Source: Bariatricus massiliensis (GTDB lineage Bacteria; Bacillota; Clostridia; Lachnospirales; Lachnospiraceae). From it: a DNA stretch of 64,000 nt. The DNA is taken from positions 285,703-349,702 of the forward strand of contig NZ_LT574837.1 of assembly GCF_900086725.1 (NCBI RefSeq). The letters run 5' to 3'. A program made the position numbers and the translations under genes. The notes beneath the pieces are model-generated. The model saw nothing but the letters and a program-made list of their open reading frames with translations, made no database searches and was not told the origin of the DNA. Shown here piece after piece: positions 43,523 to 52,826 of the stretch (its first letter is position 1; each line of letters begins with the position of its first letter).

Positions 43523-45550
43523 TCACCTGCCTATCCTGTAAATTGTAGCTGTTGTCTTGTATCTGCCCAAACGTAATGCTTCGTTATGATCCGGCACAAA
43601 AATATCCACACGATGGATATCATTCTCAATGCCGGAACCACCGCGATCTTCTACGGTATACATGGTTCCGTTTATCATAATCTGCGTGCCAAACGGATAA
43701 TGGCTTGACATTGCAACCATGCCGCGAGCCACCTTTTTACCACTGGCAGTAATCCCGTCTGCGTTGCTTCCGCAGCATTTTGCACATGCACAGTAATGGG
43801 TAACATCTACTTCTAAAGTAGAAATCGGTGTTCCTGAAACCTCACCGGATACCGGCGCATCAAAATCCACATTGACAGGCCGACGTAAAGAAAGCGATGC
43901 TTCGTAACTGGGCGTATTCAGGATTACACCCTGTCCGCCAGAAGAATGCACCCACATCCGTTCTCCGCTCTCACCGTACCCGGCAAAAATCAGTACATGG
44001 TTCCATCCGTTTCCATCAGATTCTGCTAAAAATCCTAAATCACCGGGAAGCAGCTCACTTGCTGATACCCCAACGGTATTTGGATACTGTCCGGACGTAC
44101 CTGCTCCGATATCTACACCCACAGCTGTATTAAATACCCATGTGCTGAAGCCTGAACAATCAAGCCCATAAGGGCGTATTGTGCCTGTTGTAGAAGACCC
44201 TGCAGCTGTTACCAGCCTTGGCGTATTCCATTCATCGTTCCAACCGGGTGCCGACTTACCACCCCAAAAATATGGAACCTTGCCCACAAGGGACAGGGCG
44301 GTGCTGAGGATATGCTTTCTTGTCGCATTACAATTCTGTCGGTTCACAAAAGCAATCAGCTCGGCATCCGTCAGAGGAACCGTCTGTCCACTGCCTACAG
44401 AACCATACAGCGTCCGTTTTAACGCATTCGCCATGTTCTGAATCACCTCGCCATAAGTGAGGTTAAACTGATCATATTTTGCATTCAGGTCAATGCCAAA
44501 CGCTTTGGAAATCACTGTATTGTCAAACGGATGAATGGTACACTCCAGATATTTGATAATCTCAGTACCAGGGCTCAGGGTTTCCTGCCCGTTTGCCACA
44601 TAATAACTTGCTGTGGTTGTGCCTGTAATCTTCCCACCGGAATAAACAGGGATATCCACCGCTACCTCTTTATAGGCATCCACCGTGACAGCCGTATCAC
44701 TGCTATGTGCTTCATCCGGGAGATAGTAAGTTTTTGATGCTGTCTCATACCGGTATTGGGGTGTGCCGTTAATCGTACCTGTCTGCACCTTGTTTGTAAT
44801 CACAGTGAGCGTTACTGATTTATAGGTGTAATAGGAAACAGGAATGGTTATCTCTTTTTCCTTTTCTTCTGCTGTAACGGGAAACATATCTCCAGCACAG
44901 CCTCTGAGCTTTGATACCATATCGTCCTTGCCAGTGTTTTGCTGTTGCATGGACGCTGAATAAGCCGCCAGTATGTAACAGACATCATATCCGGCGGAAC
45001 TCTGTGCATAATTGACCAACGCATCCATTGAAAGATCGTAATCATATCCACCGTCTGTAATCAACTTATCCGCATAGGCAAGCGATTGGTTATATCCTTC
45101 ATCTACCACATCGGAAACAGCACCTGACATCTCCGTATAGGCTGACATCAGAGTTGCGCCTTCCGCCGGCTGCGTACCATCCAGCCCAAAAATACTGTTT
45201 GATACAATCGTCGGCAAGGAAACAATCATGGTAATCAGGAACAACAGAAACAAACAGATACATATCAGTATCTTGAAAAGAGTATGGCGCATTGCCCATG
45301 CCGCAGACAGGATAGCGCCCCACGGACCACCAGCCGCAGTACCGGCAGCGATTTCTGCAGCTGCCTTTCCGCCCTCCACACTGGCTTTTACAGTAGCAGC
45401 GGCCGCATTAGCTGTAGCCTCTGCACCCTTTACTGCCGTTTGCTTTGCTGCTTCCTGTCCTGCCTGCTTCGCCGCTTTTGCCATTTGTCCGGCGGCCTGT
45501 CCATAATCATCAGAACCATCACCGATTTGCTGTTTCTCTGGCTCAGCCAT
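43523..45550 (-). CDS. NlpC/P60 cell-wall hydrolase with 3D domain
   Basis: Protein of 675 aa. An Ala-rich cytoplasmic helix (about 20-85) and one membrane segment (about 97-120) anchor it. Residues about 120-410 are an extracellular region. The NlpC/P60 peptidase domain (about 425-575) has Cys in GLDCSGFSTW and His in WNHVLIFAG. A C-terminal 3D domain (about 595-672) has DRGG and VDIFVPDH. It opens peptidoglycan for the mating channel (VirB1-like role). ATG 45550 follows AAGGAGG. Confidence 0.88.
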   Translation of the reverse strand: MAEPEKQQIGDGSDDYGQAAGQMAKAAKQAGQEAAKQTAVKGAEATANAAAATVKASVEGGKAAAEIAAGTAAGGPWGAILSAAWAMRHTLFKILICICLFLLFLITMIVSLPTIVSNSIFGLDGTQPAEGATLMSAYTEMSGAVSDVVDEGYNQSLAYADKLITDGGYDYDLSMDALVNYAQSSAGYDVCYILAAYSASMQQQNTGKDDMVSKLRGCAGDMFPVTAEEKEKEITIPVSYYTYKSVTLTVITNKVQTGTINGTPQYRYETASKTYYLPDEAHSSDTAVTVDAYKEVAVDIPVYSGGKITGTTTASYYVANGQETLSPGTEIIKYLECTIHPFDNTVISKAFGIDLNAKYDQFNLTYGEVIQNMANALKRTLYGSVGSGQTVPLTDAELIAFVNRQNCNATRKHILSTALSLVGKVPYFWGGKSAPGWNDEWNTPRLVTAAGSSTTGTIRPYGLDCSGFSTWVFNTAVGVDIGAGTSGQYPNTVGVSASELLPGDLGFLAESDGNGWNHVLIFAGYGESGERMWVHSSGGQGVILNTPSYEASLSLRRPVNVDFDAPVSGEVSGTPISTLEVDVTHYCACAKCCGSNADGITASGKKVARGMVAMSSHYPFGTQIMINGTMYTVEDRGGSGIENDIHRVDIFVPDHNEALRLGRYKTTATIYRIGR

Positions 45551-45601
45551 GCAATCCACCTCCTTATATCAAGCTGCTGCAAGAGCAGCGTTATTTCAAC
45601 A

Positions 45602-45648
45602 TAAAAAATGCAAAACAGCCGAACCAGTATCTTTCTCTGATTCGGCTG
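45602..45648 (-). terminator. Terminator between VirB6 and P60 genes
   Basis: Minus strand CAGCCGAATCAG / CTGGTTCGGCTG stem (one mismatch), then TTTTGCATTTTTTATG, about 50 bases before the P60 start. Confidence 0.7.
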
Positions 45649-45660
45649 CCTGCACTTATT

Positions 45661-47751
45661 TTACCGTTTCCGCCTTGGCGGCTTAATTTCCCCTTTGCTG
45701 CGGGGCTTTGGCTCTCCATAGCGTGATGGCGTATTCTTATAACGAACAGTTTCCACAGATACTGTGCGTACACTGTCACCATCATAAACCGGTTTTCCAT
45801 CCTGATAAACCGGTTTGCGTTCCACAGCGGCTTCGCCGCGAATAGCGAACCACTGCCCTCCGCGGGCATCTTCAAACACCTGATAGTCCCCTCGGGGAGC
45901 CGCATACTGAGATGTATCATAGAACATGGTTCCCGATCCATTTTCATGGCGAACCTCAAAATGACCATCCATACGTCCGGATCCATCCACAGAGGATACC
46001 TGTTGTTCATATCCTGGCATAAATGCCTGGAACTGTGCCTGGTTATATGCAAAAGCAGCCTCGCCCTGTTCAAATACAGGCGCTTCAGCGTGTTGCTGCA
46101 TAGCATACCAGTCTACACCGTTTGCCGACTGCATAATCGTATGTGGTGCATCCGGCTCATCATAGTAAGCGCTGTTGTACCACATGGTATTGCCAGAATC
46201 GGAACTTGCTTCGATTACGCCATCGCCAACCGTCCTGAGGGTCGTTCCTTCGGAAGCGTCTGGGAAAGTCGCTGCAACCTGTGCCGCTTCTGACGGACTT
46301 CCCATAAATGCCGGCGCATCATAAAACGCACCTGCTCCGGCTCCGCTTGCCATCTGATACCACTGGCTTCCATCGGAAGCTGTAACAACAGAATGCGGTG
46401 CATCCGGTTTCTCAAACTGTGATGCGTTATACATTTCAAGCGCTGTACTCTTTCCATCTGCGCCAATTGAAGTTGTACTGATCTGACCACCTGTAATCTG
46501 GGTATCTTTCAGCTGCTGACCCTGCATCTGAGGCATATAGTTGCCAAGGCTTCTGTCTGCAATGTCACCGGCAATCGTTCCGGAAACACCAGGATTTCTT
46601 GAAGCTACAGAAGAAATGGAGTCACCTGTAAGCGTGGCACCGTTGCGTGCCGCCATGCCACCAAAGGCACGACCGACAAAACCGATGCTGCCGCCGGCAC
46701 CCATACGGCTTCCGCCATCCACAACCGCATCACGGACAAAGGAATTTGGCTTGAAGCGTGATGCGAACCCGGAAGCAAATCCGCTTGCAGCTGCACCCGT
46801 TCCGGTTGCAGTGCTTGTACTATGGAACATACTGCCCGCATTTCTCACACCGCCTCCAACACCGCTGATCACCCTCGCTGCCATCATAAGCTCCATGCCC
46901 ATACTGGAACCAGTCTGGGCTACATTCAGCCCCATGGCCGCCAGATAGGAGTCAAATTTCTGTGCCGTTTTTAAAAAAGCCAATGCACAGAACAGCCAGA
47001 GAAAAATGCTTCCCTGACCTGTGGAAAGAGCACCGCCGTTTCCGATATACTGTCCCATGGAACTATTAAAGCCCCTGAGGAACCATACATTCATCACCAA
47101 CAGCAAAAGCTGTGATCCCACCATACGGCACCAACTCTTGAAAACCGGCGCTGTTGTTTTGGAAGCACCCATGGAAAAAGCCAGAGGGGAGGTGTAACAG
47201 AGCACGCCAACCACAATATAGCGTTCAACGGTTTCCAGTAACAACTTAAAATAATTCCAGCCAAGAGCGATCTCTAAAATAATGAGAAGCAGCAGCCCTA
47301 CCACTGATACGATGGCTACAATGGTTGTCAAACCATTAGACAGTGCCTGTTCCACACCCGCAAAAGTAAAATCCTCTGCCGACATGGTAATCTCCATCAA
47401 AGCCGTATATGGCGCTCGGGCGATATCCAGCACAATCATAAAAATCGGCTTTGCATAGCCGATCAATAGAGCAAAAATAGAACCTCTTGCCAAAAGCACC
47501 CACGGATTTTCTGCCTCCGTGATTGGTCCTCCAAAGACACGGAAAAGCTGCCATACCGTTACAAGGAACAGAATCGCCCATGCTGTGTATTGCATGACTG
47601 TAAATGCCTTAGACACAAACGGAAAATATTCTTCCATCGCTGTCATATCTGTTCCCAGCGCCTGAAGGAACAGACCGGATACTGCATCCATCATTTGTGA
47701 AACAATGCTGCTGATCCACGTAACGATTCCTTCAAAAATCCAATCAAGCAT
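45661..47751 (-). CDS. VirB6/TrbL-like membrane protein with C-terminal repeats
   Basis: Protein of 696 aa. Residues 1-300 carry about six to eight membrane segments, including NVWFLRGFNSS, the usual VirB6-like core of Gram-positive conjugation systems. A Gly/Ala/Ser-rich part (300-400) follows. The soluble tail has three divergent repeats of 83-86 residues, with their Met-Tyr starts at 440, 523 and 609 (MYNASQFEKPDAPH, MWYNSAYYDEPDAPH, MFYDTSQYAAPRG) and the repeated WYxM/WFAI strand. The end is very basic (KGEIKPPRRKR). Repeats may bind channel partners. Confidence 0.8.
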   Translation of the reverse strand: MLDWIFEGIVTWISSIVSQMMDAVSGLFLQALGTDMTAMEEYFPFVSKAFTVMQYTAWAILFLVTVWQLFRVFGGPITEAENPWVLLARGSIFALLIGYAKPIFMIVLDIARAPYTALMEITMSAEDFTFAGVEQALSNGLTTIVAIVSVVGLLLLIILEIALGWNYFKLLLETVERYIVVGVLCYTSPLAFSMGASKTTAPVFKSWCRMVGSQLLLLVMNVWFLRGFNSSMGQYIGNGGALSTGQGSIFLWLFCALAFLKTAQKFDSYLAAMGLNVAQTGSSMGMELMMAARVISGVGGGVRNAGSMFHSTSTATGTGAAASGFASGFASRFKPNSFVRDAVVDGGSRMGAGGSIGFVGRAFGGMAARNGATLTGDSISSVASRNPGVSGTIAGDIADRSLGNYMPQMQGQQLKDTQITGGQISTTSIGADGKSTALEMYNASQFEKPDAPHSVVTASDGSQWYQMASGAGAGAFYDAPAFMGSPSEAAQVAATFPDASEGTTLRTVGDGVIEASSDSGNTMWYNSAYYDEPDAPHTIMQSANGVDWYAMQQHAEAPVFEQGEAAFAYNQAQFQAFMPGYEQQVSSVDGSGRMDGHFEVRHENGSGTMFYDTSQYAAPRGDYQVFEDARGGQWFAIRGEAAVERKPVYQDGKPVYDGDSVRTVSVETVRYKNTPSRYGEPKPRSKGEIKPPRRKR

Positions 47752-47787
47752 CTATATCACCTCCTCCATCTGCTTTCTCTTTTTTGT

Positions 47788-48147
47788 TTATCCTGTGTAA
47801 TTGCCACCAGCAATAAGGGGCTGCAGATAGGCGACGATGAACCCCAGGGAATTGAGGACAATCCACGTCACTACAATTCGTTTAAGCCATGACGTTGCCT
47901 CATCGACTGCGCGCTGGTTTCTGGAAATCATCCTGACAATCAATGCGATGGCCGCCGCTGTAACCGCCACAATCGTGCTGATTCCAACCAGCTGGCCGTA
48001 AACATCCTTCATGATTGTCGAAAAACGGTTCCAGATTGTGTCAGCCATAACAGGCTGCAGCGAAATAAGCATTGCAGACGCCATACTGACCAACGACCAG
48101 TAGGCTGTCTTCATACGCCCTCCGCCTCTTTTGATTTGTTTAACCAT
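47788..48147 (-). CDS. VirB2/TrbC-like pilin or channel subunit
   Basis: Protein of 119 aa. A signal-like segment (about 14-36, ending PVMADT) and two membrane helices (about 57-75 and 90-112) with a short basic loop (SRNQRAVDEATSW) fit VirB2-type subunits. It is the first gene of the channel block. ATG 48147 follows AAGGAGG, with a terminator hairpin immediately upstream. Confidence 0.75.
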   Translation of the reverse strand: MVKQIKRGGGRMKTAYWSLVSMASAMLISLQPVMADTIWNRFSTIMKDVYGQLVGISTIVAVTAAAIALIVRMISRNQRAVDEATSWLKRIVVTWIVLNSLGFIVAYLQPLIAGGNYTG

Positions 48148-48175
48148 GCCGAGTACCTCCTTTTTTGATTTTAGG

Positions 48176-48223
48176 CAATAAAAAATGCCGCTTCTCAAAG
48201 CATTTCAGCTTTAGAAACGGCAT
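48176..48223 (-). terminator. Terminator in the pilin gene leader
   Basis: Minus strand ATGCCG ... CGGCAT with inner TTTCTAAAGC/GCTTTGAGAA pairing, then TTTTTTATTGCC, 20 bases before the pilin AAGGAGG. The gap 48224-48334 has nothing else clear. Confidence 0.7.
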
Positions 48224-48334
48224 CTTTGTCTGCCCAATCCCAGTTTGGGATGATACAAGTATAGCACGGCTTTATTCCCCTGTCATCGGCAGAACTTATG
48301 CCATTTTTGTGCCAATTTATTCACCCTGAATTTG

Positions 48335-48967
48335 TCATTCCAAATGTTCAAAAAGCGTCAGAAGCTCCAGCCATACATCCACATCCTCACTTGGAGCTGA
48401 CCACAGGCGAATGGAAAGAATGGAGATTGCCTGCTCACGAAGCCTGTAATAGTGCCTCTGTGACAAGTCCAGCCGAAACAGAATCTCCTCCAGTTTCAGC
48501 TTTTCTGGTGCCAGATAGGCCGTATAGATCAGCTGATACAACTTTTCGCCCCGTGTCGGCTCCTTGCGGAGAACTGCCATCGCTTCGTTAAACCGATCCA
48601 GAAGCAATCTTGACCTTGCCGCTGCCTCCAGACGGCTCTCCATCCGTTTGTTCCCAATAGCCATCTCCAGATCCAGCCTGTCCACCATTCGGTCAAAGCT
48701 TTCAAACGGGGCCTCCAGCTCCTGCAAAATCTCCTCTGGGTAACAACTAAACACCCAGACCATCTTCCGGTAATTCTTGAGGAGCATCTGGGTATTGTGA
48801 TAAGCATTTCGCTTTTTCTCCTTTTGAGCAGCACGCACTTTCTCATCATCAATTTTTTGGTCTCCAAGAATCCCTCGCTTTGTAAGAAGGGAAATAAATG
48901 CGTCTGACTGCGCTAATATCCTGTTTTCCTGTTGTTCATACAACTTTTTTTCATCCTGCTTGCTCAT
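48335..48967 (-). CDS. ArpU/RinA-like transcription regulator (tentative)
   Basis: Protein of 210 aa, mostly helical. The last 60 residues read EEILFRLDLSQRHYYRLREQ and AISILSIRLW, the pattern of phage late-gene activators with a sigma region-4-like HTH. It stands just before the pilin gene and its leader terminator, so it may activate or antiterminate the conjugation genes. ATG 48967 overlaps the previous gene by 17 bases. Confidence 0.5.
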   Translation of the reverse strand: MSKQDEKKLYEQQENRILAQSDAFISLLTKRGILGDQKIDDEKVRAAQKEKKRNAYHNTQMLLKNYRKMVWVFSCYPEEILQELEAPFESFDRMVDRLDLEMAIGNKRMESRLEAAARSRLLLDRFNEAMAVLRKEPTRGEKLYQLIYTAYLAPEKLKLEEILFRLDLSQRHYYRLREQAISILSIRLWSAPSEDVDVWLELLTLFEHLE

Positions 48968-50024
48968 ATGTAAAATACTCCTTTGCTATTTTCGTGATAT
49001 CCACCGGCTCACATGGCCCGCGGATTTTACTCGTTTCTATCACTGCCTGTGTTATATAACCTTTACCTTGGCAGTCATATCCACAATTCTTACAATTCCT
49101 ACACGGAGAAAGATACGCGCGTATTATAGGGTCTGAAAGTGCAACGCGATTTTCAGCGTTCTGTGTGTCTGCATCTGGCAGGTTGCTTCTGGTCAGTCTG
49201 CGGCTGTACCATGTGATGAGCTTGTTCATATGCTCATGGTCTGAACCCGTTTTATGCGTACCTGCGCCATAAATGCGTATTTCATCAAGAATACGTTGTA
49301 TTTCCTCCTGGTTTGGAACTGAAACCTCTGATCCTGTCGGATACAATTTATTAAAAATGAGACAGCCATAGGAACCTGGAAGACCATATAGCGCAAAGAC
49401 ATCCCCATACTTTTTCATGAATCTCCATACTTTCGTCTTTTCCCAACCCCAACGCTGTCCCAAGGTTTCCAACGTGAGTAAGGCTCCGTATTTTCCATAC
49501 TGGATGACCGGAGCCATAAAAGAAAACGCATTGTTCGGATCTTCATACACGGAATGGCACCAGAGATCCATCCAAGCGTCAGCTTCTTCAAAGATATATT
49601 GTTTTTCCGCAAGGCGTTCTGTGATATTGCGAGGAAGGCAGAGAAAACCATATCCATCCGTTGCATAAACAGCACCCTGCATACATTCTTCTCCGGAACA
49701 TTTCACTACCCAGTCTGTTATCTGATAGGTCAGCTTTTTCGTATTAGAGTCAAGCGTATACTGTACATAGCCTAAGCCAGACAGTGTCTGAAGCGCCTCC
49801 AGAGCTTTCTGACGGCTTTTTAGGCCGAGAATACTCTTTAGCCCTACAACGCCTCCTGACCACATCCCGGGGCTTACAGCGTTTATATGCCCGCAGTAGA
49901 GGGCTTGTCCCTTGCGAAATGCTGCACGGGATGCCAGACGCGCCCATGCACCCATAATCCCCTTTCCCTCAGGAAGATAATTTCTGGGCAGCTTTACCCA
50001 CTGGTATTTCATCAAACATTTCAC
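48951..50024 (-). CDS. Replication-type protein with zinc-binding end
   Basis: Protein of 357 aa. It has winged-helix-like segments (GLKSRQKALEALQTLSGLGY near 65-85; LGQRWGWEKTKVWRFMKKYG near 195-215) of the kind seen in replisome organisers and helix-turn-helix initiators. The C-terminus carries CRNCKNCGYDC, a likely zinc site. GTG 50024 has GGAGGG 7 bases upstream; ATG 50012 is an alternative. Function is inferred only. Confidence 0.5.
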   Translation of the reverse strand: MKCLMKYQWVKLPRNYLPEGKGIMGAWARLASRAAFRKGQALYCGHINAVSPGMWSGGVVGLKSILGLKSRQKALEALQTLSGLGYVQYTLDSNTKKLTYQITDWVVKCSGEECMQGAVYATDGYGFLCLPRNITERLAEKQYIFEEADAWMDLWCHSVYEDPNNAFSFMAPVIQYGKYGALLTLETLGQRWGWEKTKVWRFMKKYGDVFALYGLPGSYGCLIFNKLYPTGSEVSVPNQEEIQRILDEIRIYGAGTHKTGSDHEHMNKLITWYSRRLTRSNLPDADTQNAENRVALSDPIIRAYLSPCRNCKNCGYDCQGKGYITQAVIETSKIRGPCEPVDITKIAKEYFTYEQAG

Positions 50025-50054
50025 TTAGGTTCCCTCCTTTCATAATTATGGGCA

Positions 50055-50089
50055 TAAAAATAGGGCGGTTCCTGTTAAAGAAACCGCCC
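50055..50089 (-). terminator. Terminator before the replication-type gene
   Basis: Minus strand GGGCGGTT ... AACCGCCC stem with an 11-base loop, then TATTTTTATGCCC, followed by AAAGGAGGG of the next gene. Confidence 0.75.
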
Positions 50090-50104
50090 GGCGATATAAT
50101 TTAA

Positions 50105-50590
50105 TTAAATCCTTACAATTAATCCTTCAAGCCTGTCCGTCTTAATCCCAGTTAAATACCAACCATTCCCCATTTCAATTCTGGCAGGCCTCCAGTCTCC
50201 ATTGATAAAGACATCCATACGCTCCCCACACTGAAGACCTCCATAATAATCCTCCAAATCAAATCGAATGTCCATTCGCCCAGTCTGGGCATCTAAAGTT
50301 AATGCTCCTTGTCTCATATCATTATCCTCACTTTTCATACTTTCATCTTGCTCAGACGCATCATCTTTGCGCCTCAAGATTCTAAGATACTCTTCAAAAA
50401 TATCTCGCCGTATTAAAACCCGCTTTCCAATCTTATACACTGCACCTGCCTCATGAGCCAATCTTGTAAAAACTTTCAAGCCCAGTCCGTAATAATCAGC
50501 GCCTTCATAATAGGTAACGAACTCACGCTGTATCATCTTGGCATCCTCATCGTCCAACATATCCGAAAACATCCATAGATTTCCGCTCAT
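50105..50590 (-). CDS. DUF6462-like plus DUF5348 protein
   Basis: Protein of 161 aa in two parts. Residues 15-75 match the small excisionase-like DNA-binding type (GAVYKIGKRVLIRRDIFEEYL). Residues 100-161 match DUF5348 (MDIRFDLEDYYGGLQCGE ... NGWYLTG). The 4-base overlap with the preceding DUF6462 gene indicates coupling. Probably an early regulator of the element. Confidence 0.6.
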   Translation of the reverse strand: MSGNLWMFSDMLDDEDAKMIQREFVTYYEGADYYGLGLKVFTRLAHEAGAVYKIGKRVLIRRDIFEEYLRILRRKDDASEQDESMKSEDNDMRQGALTLDAQTGRMDIRFDLEDYYGGLQCGERMDVFINGDWRPARIEMGNGWYLTGIKTDRLEGLIVRI

Positions 50591-50859
50591 TCTTTATCCT
50601 CCTGTGAAACCAACGTACTCGGCTCATGAAACTGTTCCAGATACTCATCAAAAATATCCCGGTTAATCAGAACGGTTCCATCCATTCGATATATGGCTCC
50701 CGCTTTACCAGCAAGTTCCAACAGCTTCTTGTGTGTAATGCTATAAACTATTTCCGCATCCTTATACCTGAGAAACTGTCTGCGCAATCTTTTTGCACTT
50801 TCCCGCACATCATTTCGCTTTTTCAATTCATAATAGGCTTTCGTCTTGTCACTAATCAT
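50587..50859 (-). CDS. DUF6462-like DNA-binding protein
   Basis: Protein of 90 aa with the excisionase-like core AELAGKAGAIYRMDGTVLIN (pattern) and RDIFDEYL near the end. ATG 50859 follows GGAGG; the open frame upstream crosses the leader terminator. It is the first gene of the conjugation block. Confidence 0.65.
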   Translation of the reverse strand: MISDKTKAYYELKKRNDVRESAKRLRRQFLRYKDAEIVYSITHKKLLELAGKAGAIYRMDGTVLINRDIFDEYLEQFHEPSTLVSQEDKE

Positions 50860-50911
50860 AAAATGAATCCTCCATTCGATTTGTTGTTTGACAGAGAGTT
50901 GCACCAAAACG

Positions 50912-50955
50912 AAAAAAGAGAACACCTTTGAAATTTCTTTCAAAAAGTGTTCTCT
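50912..50955 (-). terminator. Strong leader terminator of the conjugation block
   Basis: Minus strand GAGAACACTTTTTGAAA / TTTCAAAGGTGTTCTC with a GAAA loop, then TTTTTTC. It lies about 50 bases upstream of the first gene, so transcription entering from the right must pass it. Confidence 0.85.
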
Positions 50956-51302
50956 CAGCGATGTGTGCTGTATTGCGTTTCAGCCTCCAGCTATTCATTC
51001 TGCGTCGCAATTCTTCGTATTGATATGAAAAATTGTTGTCAATTTGTTGTCAACTTGGATTTGAGAAGCCGGAAACCCTTGATTTTACTGGGTTTATTCC
51101 TTGACGGGCTTCATTGTCGGGACGAAAGCAGACATCATTTACTTGATGTGCTGTGACATCATATTATTTACTATCGCAGCAATTTTCGTGCTTTTGGGGT
51201 CGCTCGCAAGTCTTCGAATAATATCGAATTTGATTGCTATTACTGTATAAATTGGTGTAAATGGTGTAAGCACTTTATCCTGAAACGAATAATCGCTAAA
51301 AA
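50956..51302. other. Gene-free junction beside the integrase, probable attachment region
   Basis: About 350 bases between the integrase 3' end and the conjugation block. No ORF is supported. It has near-repeats TTGTTGTCAA (two, close to 51035-51052) and a CCCTTGATTTTACTGGG stretch, typical kinds of sequence next to tyrosine integrases. The exact att core cannot be fixed without the other end. Confidence 0.4.
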
Positions 51303-52553
51303 TCAATTCGCTTTATTATACTCATTTTTGAAGTACGAGTCAAGACCTTCAAATTCAGACCTTCTTAGTTCCTTCGTTACATCAGTATAAATGTTAAGGG
51401 TGGTAGAAATATCTTTGTGTCCAAGCGTATCCTGAATAACCTTTACATTTACACCTGCCTCACACATTCTTGTCGTGAATGTATGCCTTAATGAATGGCA
51501 GCTAAAATGCGGAAGCAAAACCTTTGCATTTTCATCTTTCAGGAGCTGTTCATCATTGCAGTCACGGATGATACGACGGATTGCTTTGTTAAGGGTTGCC
51601 TGATGTTGCGGCTGTCCAAAACGGTTAAGAAAGATAAAATCAGTATATCCGTCCACAACAGCTTCACAATGAATATCAAGCAATTCCTGTCTTTCTTTTT
51701 CCATAAGGAATGCTTCTTTGACGAAATCCAACATCGGAACTTGGCGTTTTCCAGCCGGAGTTTTCGTGGTATTGATATTAAAATAACAGCCACGCTTGCT
51801 TCCCTCGGTACGGTGGTCATAGTAAACCAGTGTGTGGTTCACATCAATTATACCTTCTTCCAAATCAATATCGCACCATCTGAGACCCGTCGCTTCTCCA
51901 ACACGAAGCCCTGTTCCAATCAACACTGCAAAAATCGGATACCACAAACTTGCAGACGGTGTATTCTTCAGATAACTCAAGAACAGTTCCTGTTCCGGTC
52001 TCGTTAAGGCTCTGCGTTTCTCCGTTTGAAAACAATGGGACTGCTTTAACTCTTTCAGCACATTATTGGAAGGATTATTTCTGAGATAATCATCATCAAC
52101 TGCCATATCTAATATCTGATGAAGAACCGTATGGATATTATCAATAGTCGCCGGTTTCAAATGGCGTTCATCTGCAAGGTAGTTGTAAAACCTCTTAATA
52201 TCTGATTTTTTCAAAGAAGAAACGGTCTTTGAACCAATCTGTTGACGGACAAATGTCTCATACATATATTTATAGTTTTCAAAGGTGTTGTTTTTCAGAC
52301 CACGCTTCAAATCTTTCCAAAGCTCATACATATCGTTAAGAGTGGTATATCGAGCTTCTGCTTTTATGCCATCTTTCTTGTCTTTTTCTATTTGTTCTTC
52401 TTTATAGCGAAGTTCGTCAAGAGTCTTGGCATATACATAACGCCTTTTTCGGTTGGCGTCCGTCCAACAATAATGATATGTACCGTCTGCTCGCTGTGAT
52501 TCGCCTGTGCGAAGAACAACTCTTGATTTATCTCGTCTTTTTGTCTTTGCCAT
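51303..52553 (-). CDS. int: Tyrosine integrase, Tn916 type
   Basis: Site-specific recombinase of 416 aa. The N-terminal arm-binding domain (about 1-60), core-binding SAM-like domain (65-165) and catalytic domain (180-405) are in order. Catalytic residues by motif: Arg in GTGLRVGEATGLRW, His-Arg in HSLRHTFTTR, His in LGHKDIS, Tyr in LNIYTDV. It integrates and, with an excisionase, excises the element. ATG 52553 has GGAGG upstream; it lies 12 bases after the last of four excisionase-like genes. Confidence 0.93.
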   Translation of the reverse strand: MAKTKRRDKSRVVLRTGESQRADGTYHYCWTDANRKRRYVYAKTLDELRYKEEQIEKDKKDGIKAEARYTTLNDMYELWKDLKRGLKNNTFENYKYMYETFVRQQIGSKTVSSLKKSDIKRFYNYLADERHLKPATIDNIHTVLHQILDMAVDDDYLRNNPSNNVLKELKQSHCFQTEKRRALTRPEQELFLSYLKNTPSASLWYPIFAVLIGTGLRVGEATGLRWCDIDLEEGIIDVNHTLVYYDHRTEGSKRGCYFNINTTKTPAGKRQVPMLDFVKEAFLMEKERQELLDIHCEAVVDGYTDFIFLNRFGQPQHQATLNKAIRRIIRDCNDEQLLKDENAKVLLPHFSCHSLRHTFTTRMCEAGVNVKVIQDTLGHKDISTTLNIYTDVTKELRRSEFEGLDSYFKNEYNKAN

Positions 52554-52564
52554 TATTTTTCCTC

Positions 52565-52816
52565 CTAAACCTTTTCCGCTTTATCCATATAAGCGTCGAA
52601 CTTTTCTCTGACTATCAGAATCTGTGTTCCATTTGCAATAGCAAACGGACAGCCCTTCTTCATTGTCATACTTCTTAATCTTGCAATTCCAATCCCGGAA
52701 TATGCCGCAGCTTCATCACAGGTAAGGACTTTGCGTTCCCATATTGGCAAATCGCTCTTTCTGTTCTCAATTTCTTTTCTGTAATCAGCGATTTCTTTTC
52801 CTTCTACTTTTATCAC
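52565..52816 (-). CDS. Excisionase-like protein 4 (integrase-proximal)
   Basis: Protein of 83 aa. The winged helix core reads TCDEAAAYSGIGIARLRSM and CPFAIANGTQILIVREKF. It is the most divergent of four tandem copies and the likely recombination directionality factor because it directly precedes int. GTG 52816 follows AGGAGG; the open frame upstream overlaps the previous gene. Confidence 0.75.
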   Translation of the reverse strand: MIKVEGKEIADYRKEIENRKSDLPIWERKVLTCDEAAAYSGIGIARLRSMTMKKGCPFAIANGTQILIVREKFDAYMDKAEKV

Positions 52817-52826
52817 TGTTGACCTC

